From Cercophora sp. LCS_1 (taxonomy: Eukaryota; Ascomycota; Sordariomycetes; Sordariales; Lasiosphaeriaceae), in assembly GCA_036250225.1 (NCBI GenBank), contig JAPZLL010000006.1:558001-622000 (forward strand): 64,000 bases of DNA, read 5' to 3'. Below are positions 55,749 to 64,000 of the stretch, in pieces. Below the pieces are notes generated by a model that was given only the letters and a program-made list of their open reading frames with translations, was not told where the DNA came from and did no database searches. Each line of letters begins with the position of its first letter. Within the stretch, counting starts at the first letter, position 1. A program made the position numbers and the translations under genes.

Positions 55749-56447
55749 GCAGCTGGGCTATGGGGAGTAATGAGGTTGCATACATATTGGGAAAAGGGGC
55801 ACGGTGTCACGGATTGAAATGACTTTCCACCGCTTCTGCAAGGACAGTAGCAGTGTGTACATTACATGTATTTATGTGGGTTAGCACAGAATGATACCAA
55901 GGGCGAAGCATAGCGTCAAATCAGCCATGCTGCCCGATCTGCTTCGAAATGCAGCATTGTCGTGAAGGGTACAATCACATGCTTGGTGACGGGAGTTATT
56001 CGCGACGCGTGGACGCGAATGCAATGACGTGAGTAGAATCAAACTGCACAGGGCCTACGATCGAAGTCCCCAGACCTTTTCCGAAAGATCGTGCAGATTC
56101 CTTCCGTGACCGCAATTGAGGGTTATCATGCGCTCTCGCGCCTTCCGGCACATTGGGTTGGAGTGCGACCCGGCGGCGCCAGTGATGTCATAGGGGTGCG
56201 TCAAAGGGGCAAGGAGTCCTGAGGTGTGATGTCATAGGCCTCACCACCAAACACATCGGAAATCGCGGAGCGACACGAGACTTCCTTGTGGCCTCGCGGT
56301 GGTCTAGTATATAATTTACGGGTAGTCCCCTCGAACCGTTCTCAACTTTCTCTTCGCATCAAGCAACCACAAGAACATCGCACCATCAACACAAGAATCA
56401 TCACCCATCCTACACCACAAACGTCGACACACTCTTCATCAGCAACC
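55749..56447. other. NFS1 3' flank and CsbD-gene promoter
   Basis: 700 bp between tandem genes. The right part carries promoter elements described in the next entry; the left part should be the NFS1 3' UTR. Confidence 0.6.
56183..56315 (+). promoter_or_regulatory. Promoter of CsbD-like gene: repeats, STRE and TATA
   Basis: Two perfect copies of TGATGTCATAGG (56183-56194 and 56227-56238), 44 bp apart. The core TGATGTCA is one base from the CRE/ATF site TGACGTCA. Two AGGGG stress-element cores lie at 56192-56196 and 56205-56209, and TATATAA at about 56308-56314, some 130 bp before the ATG. Stress control through bZIP and C2H2 factors is inferred. Confidence 0.5.
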
Positions 56448-57107
56448 ATGTCTGGCAACACTTCCACTCTCAAATCCTACGTCGACTCCGCTACTGGCGC
56501 GGTCCAGCACGCCATTGGCACCGTCCTTGGTACTTCTGGTGATCAGGTCAGCACCCTCCTCATCTACCCTCTCAGCACTCCCAAGACGTGATTGCTAACA
56601 TAATGTTGAACAGGTCGAGGGCAAGGCGAAGCAGGACAAGGCGGACGCTGAGTACGAAGCATCACACGCCACGGTCAAGCTTCCGGGCGTTGCGGCGTCG
56701 TCGTCTGGCGCTGTGACGAAGGACGACTCCGACCGTGTTGCTGGCTCGTGGAACCAGACCGTTGGCGCTGCTAAGGAGACTGTCGGTGGTCTCGTTGGCT
56801 CAGAGGTACGCCGTCGCACATGGAATGACTCAGGCCCCACATTGGCTAACATATTGCGTTGCAGAACCTCAAACAGCAGGGTCGCCAGCAGAACCTCGAG
56901 GGACAAGAGCAGGAGGCTCGTGGCCAACTGAACGACCTCGCCTCGGGGGCTGCAGACCGTGTCACCGGTGCCGTTGGTGGCGCCGTTGCGGGCTTGACGG
57001 GCGACAGTGCAAAGCAGGCCGAGTATCAGGAGCAACATGACACTGGCAAGACTCAGCAGCGTGGCGCGGAGTACGACATCCGCAAGCAAGCTGAGGCTCA
57101 AAAGTAG
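56448..57107 (+). CDS. CsbD-like stress protein (Hmp1-type)
   Basis: Three exons: 56448-56546, 56614-56805 and 56865-57107, giving 177 aa. Introns are 67 bp and 59 bp, both phase 0, with GCTAAC branch sites. The protein is hydrophilic and helical. It has the YVDSATGAVQHAIGTVLG start, a CsbD-like repeat (GSWNQTVGAAKETVGGLVGS) and a second repeat (GQLNDLASGAADRVTGAVGG), ending in a charged tail (TQQRGAEYDIRKQAEAQK). Fungal relatives are annotated as CsbD-like, or as mismatched-base and cruciform-DNA recognition proteins after Ustilago Hmp1. Bacterial CsbD is induced under general stress. The mechanism is unknown. The promoter repeats and stress-element cores fit a stress-induced gene. Confidence 0.85.
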
Positions 57108-60035
57108 ACAGTTTCGACCTTGATGTCATGGCAATGGGTTTCCTTTGTGCCGGCGGACCATGGTGGTGGGAAGATTGATACCCCTGAATGGAGCATGGTT
57201 TTCAAGGGAGTCATCGATGACCGATCCGATTGATGACTTGGAAACGGCGAGATAGCATGAATCACGACTTGACCTTTTTTCCTAGTTTGATGCCTCTGGT
57301 CTGTACCGTGTTTATGCCGCAACACCTGCCCATAAAACTCCTGAATCATTGTGGCGGAAACTTGACACTTCGCGACGCGAACTTTGCTCGAAGAGAGGTT
57401 AGAAGTCTTCATCCTGTCCAGGGCTGCGCAAGGCTTTCCTGACTCAGGAATTCTCCGTCACGAGCAAGAGTGTGTTGCGCACAGCCGAGAGAAGTAGAGG
57501 CCAACGTCTCGAAGAGCGGTCGTTCGATCTCCCGCAATCCCGTACCCATGAGAATTGCGCTGAAATGAGATTTCAACGCGTCCGGTAATTAGGTTCCTTA
57601 TTAGATTCTCGCGCGAACTTCGGACTGCCAGCGGGTGGAGGTCCAACGATCGCGCCATGCTCAGCCGTCCGACAACCGCTTGGGGTGGCTGAAGGCAGAG
57701 ATGTCATTTCAAAACATCGTCCTCAGCTTCAGGATTCCGGTCAGGATGCTACGAAGGATCCCGTCGCTTGGAAGGGCCGCACCGGGATGCACAGGGCCGT
57801 GGTGTTCGGTGGGTCTCCCGCTGAACTCCCGTCCCGCAGTGGATCCTGTCAGCGGATCTATCCCCCACAGTCCGAGCACTCAACGTCAGATCCTCTTCCC
57901 AACGACAGGCGTCATCGAAACGCTTTCCACTATCTCAGCGACTCCTAACTTGGTGGTTTCGCCCCGGATGCTTTATCCGCATCCTTCGGACGAGTCCTGC
58001 CGGTCACCGGTCGGTCAGCGCCACCGGTCCCTTCCGTCTGCCGCCTGGTCTTCAGCACGGATGCCGCCTCATTCAAGTCAGCCCCCAGTCAGCCTTACCC
58101 ACAGGCCTGCTTAATAACCTCCCACACCCCGGAACACTAGGGTTATAGTACCCGTCTTAAGCGTGGAGGGGTATCCTGTGGCTTCGCCCACCTGTCTGCC
58201 TGCCTACAACTCTGGATACCTTCGAAACATCCGCTAGCCAGGAGATGGACTCGCAAAAGGTCCGGGCATCTGGATGATCTAGATATAGCATCGAGGGTGA
58301 GGCGGATTGGCAGGCACCCATCGAAAATTCGGATACGATCGCAATCACAATCACAACATGCCGTCGGTATTCGAAGGCGAGATTCGTACCTTCCTAGAAA
58401 GGGGATGCACCGTGTTCTTCCTCGTTCCTTCTCTCGTTAGTCCGGTTTTCTCATTGCATCGGGTGATGCGACTCTTGATTGGACTCTTCCTTCCTTCTCA
58501 TCCAGAATGATTGCAGACACCTTGCAACTCGAGCCCGATGTTTTTTTTGCCGTCACTTCGGTTCCTGTTCCTTCTTGAACGTCATCGTGTAACGAACGGC
58601 TCGACTGAGTCAGAATGAAGCGCGGCTTCACAGACCCAGTGGTGAACTGCCCCGACCCCCCAACATGCTGCAAGTCAGTCGCAAGACAGGCCGGAGGTCC
58701 CCCAATTTGAGCAACAGACGGCAGGAAGAACCCCAATCGGCGGCTATTTTGGGGCTCCACGACAGCCTGTCACCGGCCACGATTCTCCAGCCCTACAGAT
58801 ATGTAAGATTCCGCGCTCAACGGCACGGGTGCGACACTTGTCCAATGCGTCCATGCTGGGCCCCTGTCTTTCATTCCAAGTAGGCGGATTTGCCATCTTC
58901 AAAGTGCTGACTGCTCCAGGGCAACAGCCACCCCGTCAACACATTGTGAAACATGCAGGTTGCCCGCTTCCACTGGGGCGTGACAATACCACTCAGGGGT
59001 CGCGACCTTTTGACGATACCAACCGCAGCAAACGAAATAAAAAGCAACGCCATTGGCCTTTCCGCCACAGTTTCACATTACTACGAGGTGCCTGACATGG
59101 CCCCCACCACTCAACCCTATTACTGTACCCTTCTCAATACCGTCGGTTCTTTTGTTCGCATTCCTGTTCTTGGTTCTATCTCATCTATTTCCTAAGGCTT
59201 TTGGAGAGCCCACCCAGCCACGCCCGGTACCTTTGCGGTAGGTAGCACACGGGCTTTCAGGCGCCGACAGCTGCCGGCAATACGTGCTCGAGTACTCCGG
59301 CTTGGACTTTTCTCTCAACAATGCAGTTTATATGCCTTCCATGGTGGCTGGGCCACACCTCTGATTGTCAGGTTCGTTTCACGTCAATTATCATGACCGG
59401 AGATACGGTGCGTTGCATGACAAACCCCGGCTACACTGCCGCGATCCGCGGCGATGGAGAAGCCCATCCGGCTAGTCAAGCGGCCCGGAAGCAACACAAC
59501 TTGTCATGATCCTGGTTGTCTGTACCACCAACGGCTTCTCTTGGCACAGATGCTTGGGAGAATTCAAGCGTCCGCCCCTCCGATGTGGCACAGGGAAAAG
59601 GGGGGGGGGCACTTCCCGTAGACAGGGTTGGGCATCTGTCAACCGAAGCTCACAGGCGGTATCTGGTGCTCATACCAACATCCCAATCGAGAAGATACTC
59701 GGGACCTTGCCGGTTCCTTAGTGTTGTAGTTGAATACCACGTGGCTGCCTTGGCCCGGCCTCCACCTACACCACCCGTTTCCTATGTTTGCCAGTTTTCC
59801 TATCATTGGCCCGATCTCGTTTCATCTTGTACACACACACAAACCATTGCTCCTCATGTCATATGGTTATATAAGCCCTAGGGCACGCATCCTACTCGGA
59901 GATTTCTCCTGAGTCCCGTCCCATGACGCCTGCCACAACATCATCTTATATAATACGCAGCAGCAAGCGCCGCCCCCTTGAGTCAAGCTACCTAGTATAA
60001 ACATCATGAGACAGAGGGTAACCCAGGGAGGCATT
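57108..60035. other. 2.9-kb gene-free region with NmrA-gene promoter
   Basis: Frames such as 57635-58114 (+) show no family resemblance. Near the right end, TATATAA at 59868-59874 and TATATAAT at 59947-59954 are candidate TATA boxes for the next gene. A G9 run lies near 59601-59609. Otherwise featureless. Confidence 0.5.
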
Positions 60036-61103
60036 ATGAGGATTGCCATAGCTGGCGGCGGTGGCTTCGCCTACATTCTCGCCCAGTACCTCACCCAGAG
60101 TGCCAACCCTGTTTTGGTTGTGACCCGACAGGTAGGTAGCTTTACGATCCAGTAACCGTTTAGCATGAAGCTAACTCAAATGTAGCCTCACCCAGAGTTT
60201 GAGGAGAGCTTTCCAGAATGCCAAGTGGCCGTTGTCGACTTTGAGAATGTCGAGGACATACGATACGCCCTTCAAGGGACCGACCTCGTCATCTCAACCA
60301 TCTCCGGTGCTGAGCAGCTCAATCTAATTGATGCCGCCAAGCGAGTGAGGGTCAGATATTTTGTCCCATCAGAGTTTGAGGGTGAGATCGGCCGCAGACC
60401 AACTAACGATCCAATTGACCGCGGATTCCAAGCAACGCGGGAAGTCCTTGAGCGTTTCTCCCAGTTAAGGACTCACCCGATGCGGTATACGGTATTCTCA
60501 TGCGGGCTTTTCATGGAGCGTTTCGGGCCCGGTGGCCTTCAGGCATACAATATGGGATCTAGCCAAGGCGTACAAGCACCAAACGACTATCTCGTCAATG
60601 TGGCAGAAGCAACAGCAGAGGTGGTTGAGACGGACCGACGTGGGAGGCCGGCCCAGGTGGCGTTGACATCGGTGTATGACGTTGCCCAATTCATGGCCGC
60701 GGCTGTCGAGCTGGGCCCGGCCAACTGGCCAAACGAGTTCCGGATGCGAGGCGACTGTATGACGGTTCGCGAGCTCGTGGCCGCTTGCTCAACGGTGCGA
60801 GGAGGTATGCTGCCTACATCTTTTCCCCCATATGATCCCTCAGCTAACGAACGTGGCTTGCTAGTCCCCTTCCGGATGGTGAACCGGACGTATCAAGACG
60901 CAGAGACGCTGGCTGAGGGCTGCCGACGCGGAAATGATGCCGCGCTCTGGCTCTACTACCAGAGGCTACTCCAGACGGCCAACGGGCGCTACCAAGTCCG
61001 CCAAGTTAACCTTAACGAGGCCGTCAACCAGACAGAGTCGACACAGGTCCGTCCGATGCGGTTCAGGACCTGGCTTGAGCAGGTGTGGGGGCCTGTCGTC
61101 TAG
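60036..61103 (+). CDS. NmrA-like/isoflavone-reductase-like NAD(P)-binding protein
   Basis: Three exons as read: 60036-60131, 60186-60804 and 60865-61103, about 317 aa. The first intron is 54 bp (GTAGGT, GCTAAC, GTAG). The second, 60805-60864, is 60 bp, in frame and stop-free (GTATGC, GCTAAC, CTAG); splicing gives STVRGVPFRMVNRT, closer to the family than the read-through. The N-terminal Rossmann strand is RIAIAGGGGFAYILAQYL, in which the third glycine of the usual GxxGxxG is Ala. Further family points: DLVISTISGAEQLNLIDAAK, RYFVPSEFEGEI and YTVFSCGLFMERF. Relatives reduce small aromatic or sugar compounds, or only sense NAD(P); the altered glycine motif leaves catalysis open. An in-frame ATG at 60006 would add ten residues. 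Two TATA-like boxes lie upstream. Confidence 0.85.
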
Positions 61104-61253
61104 AACCGGGGTGGTTGTGATTGTGATTTGCTGCGGCAGGGACAGTTCTGGTGTTTTTGTTTGGAGGGTGGGCAGATAGGTAATGCGGGTGAAAGGGAGG
61201 AGGGGGGCTGCCAATGCCATGGACAAGGCCCCAACAGGTAAAAACGGATGCCT

Positions 61254-61291
61254 TGTGTGTGTGTGTGTGTGCCTATTTTTTTTTTTTTTTT
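61254..61291. repeat. (TG)9 plus T16 tract
   Basis: Dinucleotide run 61254-61271, four bases, then 16 T (61276-61291), about 150-190 bp after the NmrA-like stop codon. Confidence 0.95.
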
Positions 61292-61724
61292 ACTGCGAGA
61301 GCAGGGTTTTCAGGTTCCCTAGGGACTTGCATCTTGTCATACAGCTTCGCTTCTTCTCGCCTATTTCTTCTTGTTGGGCATATCGGATCCGATAGGGGGA
61401 GGTTTCCTTTGTGGCTATCGTGGAAGATGGGACATTCTACAACGCGCAACGAGCACAGCGTTTAACCCGTTGATATTGAAGCATTTCCCGTTTGTCACCA
61501 TGCGCAAACAAACGTCTGTAGAGGGAGGGGGCCGTGAGGTCATTGAGGCTAAGAGCCGAAGCGACCCGGATGCGCTGGCCGGGGCCGTCATGTCATGCAG
61601 CTCGCGATCCAACTGTGCGATGCGCAGATGCAAAGCGTAACATTGGGCGAGACCAACTGCAGGACCGGACTCGGTTATTTTTTTTTTTTCTCCAGCGGTT
61701 TGCGGCCCCCAACGACCGGCTCAG

Positions 61725-61750
61725 CTGGCTGGCTGGCTGGCTGGCTGGCT
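61725..61750. repeat. (CTGG)6.5 microsatellite
   Basis: Perfect tetranucleotide tandem, part of the simple-repeat-rich spacer. Confidence 0.95.
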
Positions 61751-63159
61751 TTTGTTTTTTTGGTTTGGTTTGTGTAACGTGAGTTGCGATACGATACGAA
61801 CAGGGTATGTGTAACGGGGCCGTTTGTTTGGGGGGAGGGGAGGGGCTTGCATCAAGTACCTACTGCTGGACTATTTCCGAGGTGCTGTAGATAGCTCGTC
61901 CGGAATCCGGATGGGATCCGGGTGGTTTGGCTTTACAAGTTTTTTTTTTTTTTGGTCTGTAGAGGTCTATTTGCGGAGTGAAGTTCGGTGATGGGATACA
62001 GTTGGTCAGGTATGTAAGGGACAATACGGAGTTGGTGTTGCGTTTGATCAAGTTGCGTTTGGTTTGGTTGTGGGAGAAACAAGCATCTTTGTTCAGGGGC
62101 CATTCTTAATTTCTTGACGGTTCATTTGAGGGTTGTGTGGTGTTGGTTACAATGAGGTTGAATCGCGCCCGATGATGTAAGTGATGGGGGAGTTTGAGAA
62201 TGGAGATGGGATGGGAAGGGTTTGGACCTGACCTGACCTGGCCTGCCGAATTGGGGTGTTGAGTAGGCTCATGAAGCAGCCCTATGGCGAGTACATAGCT
62301 ACGCCAAGGCTGTATACAGGCCATTATGGTGGTGGTGGTGGTGGTGTGGTGGTACGATAGGGCTGGATGGGCAAATTGTAGGTGCGGTGAGGGCTGATTT
62401 CGAGTTGGAGGGATGGAAGAGGCACAGGAGAATTGGTGCGTTCTGACGAGAGGAATGAAACACCCCGCAGTGGAGTTAGGTTTCCCCCAGGTTTGACGTG
62501 ATGGTTCCTTCCCGCTTGGAGAAGGATTGGATGCCCCGCAGTGGATGGTTTCAGGGGCACAAGACATGTATTGTACAATGCAACGCACTACTGCTTGGTA
62601 AAACTTGTCTTCTCCCCTGAGGCCTTGAATGGGGGTCTTGAAAAAAAAACGAGGAAATCATCAGTTGACTCCTGCCTGCAATCACACAACATCAAAACTG
62701 CGTCTTGACTTTGCGTCTACCGGAACCAAAACTAGAGGACGCCTAGTTGGCCCCTATCCCATCGCTTGTCTCTAGTGCCGTATTACAGCGGCAGACTCGA
62801 AAAATACATAGCCGCCACAGCCCAGCCTAGCCCGGCAGGCCAAGTCACGGCAATGCAAGCGTCATCCGGCAAGATCTGACATCTGACATCTCACCCTATT
62901 TCGCAACTGCCAATGCGCCCCGGTATGGCTCGTCATCCGCTCTCCCGAAACCACATTTTGACCTTTTTTTTTCCCCCCTCAGTGCTGTGCTGCAGATTCC
63001 GAGTGTGCGTGTGCACTCGGTCCTTTTCTGGTCCTCCCCATCTTTGCATGTTCAACCCTTGGCTCGTATCTCGACTAATCGGGCAGTCTAGAACTAGGCC
63101 AACGTCCATGTTGGAAGGGACCCGAGTCGACGTCAACCGAGTGCGCAATAAATGGGCAA

Positions 63160-64000
63160 TCAGAAATCTCCGTCGGTGTTCTCTCCGTACTTTTCGCCGT
63201 ACTCGGTGACAATCCAAAGGCAAAACTTCTCCCATTCGACGGCCCATTGCTGTAGCCGCTTTGCCTTGATTCCAGCCCCCACGCTAGCCGCCCGGATGTC
63301 GTTGACCCTATTGCTTGTTAGCTGTCGTGAGCCCTTTCCTTCCTATCCCGGTACTCCGAATGCCGTCACCGGGGGCGTCTTTCCAGATCAAGTGTGCAGG
63401 CTGGGCTTGGAGTGGTCTCTTTACGAGATCGGCACCCGTTGGGCCAACAACATGCAGACGGAATAGCGGGAGAGCACCTACCAGGTTTCGCTGTCTTGGT
63501 CTTCGAACACGGCCCACCGCACCGAGTTCTCGGCCAACGACCCCAGGCCCGCCAGACCGAGGTTGTCCCAGCCCTGCAGGGCTTGCCAAAAGTCGTGTGT
63601 CATACCGGCAGTATCTTGTCCGAGGAGGGCCGGGTCATCGTTGCACAGGGCACACGGCACTCCCCGTGCCAGGAGAGCCGGAAGAGGATGGTGCATGATG
63701 CTGCCCGTCAGGCGGAGGATCTCGTTCGAGATGGGACAGCTCTCGATGAGAATCCGCTTGTCACGAACTGCCTCAATGAGGCGTGGGTGCTTGTACAATG
63801 AGAAGCCGTGACCAATCCGTCTTGTTCCCAGGAGCAGTGCGTCAAATAGGTTGTCGTCTGTTTCACCGCCGTCCTCAAGAGTCTCGCCGGCGTGGAAGAA
63901 GAAGGGAATCTCGACGCCCTCGATAGCGCACTGTTTGCGGAACCAGAACAGCTCGGGAAGCAGGTCGGCAAGCGGGCGACCCGCGTCTTCGGGACCAACG
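63160..64000 (-). CDS. ADGF-type adenosine deaminase, 5' part beyond window
   Basis: Two exons visible: beyond 64000 down to 63482, then 63307-63160. The 174-bp intron 63308-63481 (GTAGGT donor, GCTAAC branch, ATAG acceptor) joins EDQDSETW to VNDIRAASVGAG. Visible residues: VGPEDAGRPLADLLPELFWF, the metal/substrate site FFFHAGET, RIGHGFSLYKHP (His), LIESCPISN and the metal-binding Asp in CNDDPALLG. The tail LQQWAVEWEKFCLWIVTEYG is characteristic of the ADGF/CECR1 (ADA2-like) branch rather than short cytosolic ADA. The enzyme converts adenosine or deoxyadenosine to inosine and is often secreted. Whether this one has a signal peptide cannot be seen, as the N-terminal portion lies outside. Confidence 0.92.

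Larger units (their letters stand above)
61104..63159. other. 2.1-kb gene-free, simple-repeat-rich region
   Basis: Between the converging NmrA-like (+) and adenosine deaminase (-) genes. Simple repeats include (TG)9 at 61254-61271, T16 at 61276-61291, T12 at 61678-61689, (CTGG)6 at 61725-61750, T14 at 61940-61953 and TGG repeats at 62327-62353. No coding signal. Confidence 0.6.

Noticed and set aside
57635..58114. 159-codon frame (+) in the 57-60 kb spacer
   Set aside because: Ser/Pro/Arg-rich random-looking translation, no start context, no homologous features.

Overview
The window reads as nuclear DNA of a filamentous ascomycete. Genes carry one to three short introns (46 to 175 bp) with GTNNGT donors, CTAAC/CTGAC branch sites and AG acceptors. 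Start codons often sit in CACCATGG-type contexts, coding sequence is GC-rich, and genes are single units on both strands separated by long non-coding spacers. The protein set (TinC, 2EXR, fungal Mrp51, CsbD-like, Rvs167, Bbc1) fits Pezizomycotina, most likely Sordariomycetes; the class is inferred from resemblance only.

Layout. 1-5.4 kb: no supportable gene. 5.4-9.0 kb (-): Bbc1/Mti1-like SH3 protein of actin patches. 10.2-15.5 kb: four gene-expression genes, namely Rtr1/RPAP2 (+), then RPS17, MRP51 and queuine tRNA-ribosyltransferase (all -). 16.2-21.9 kb: 2EXR protein (+), NAPE-PLD/Fmp30-like hydrolase (-), an unrecognised proline-repeat protein (-) and a small SRPBCC-fold protein (-). 24.5-31.9 kb: a Cys-rich single-pass membrane protein (+) and an ABCC-type ABC transporter (+). 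32.3-33.0 kb: a small multi-pass membrane protein with an unclear 5' end. 33.8-39.8 kb (-): TinC-like coiled-coil protein, a PD-(D/E)XK/Uma2-like protein and Rrp7. 40.3-43.8 kb: MFS transporter (+) converging on a MOSC/ferredoxin-reductase fusion (-). 47.3-49.3 kb: F-box protein (+). 51.7-57.1 kb: Rvs167 BAR-SH3 (-), mitochondrial cysteine desulfurase NFS1 (+) and a CsbD-type stress protein (+). 60.0-61.1 kb: NmrA/isoflavone-reductase-like protein (+). 63.2-64.0 kb: 3' part of an ADGF-type adenosine deaminase (-), cut by the window edge.

No biosynthetic cluster, transposon, CRISPR array or rRNA was seen. The genes are mainly housekeeping: translation (RPS17, MRP51, QTRT1, RRP7), Pol II CTD (RTR1), Fe-S supply (NFS1) and endocytosis/actin (BBC1, RVS167), mixed with accessory transporters and lineage-specific proteins. 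The points most worth a second look are an intron made almost only of T45A16, the PD-(D/E)XK-like protein, the eight-unit proline/hydrophobic repeat protein, three stop-free 3n introns, telomere-like promoter motifs, a 12-bp repeat in the CsbD promoter and a degenerate tRNA-like sequence. I do not claim a new biological system here. All exon boundaries were read by eye from splice signals and reading-frame continuity, without transcript data.
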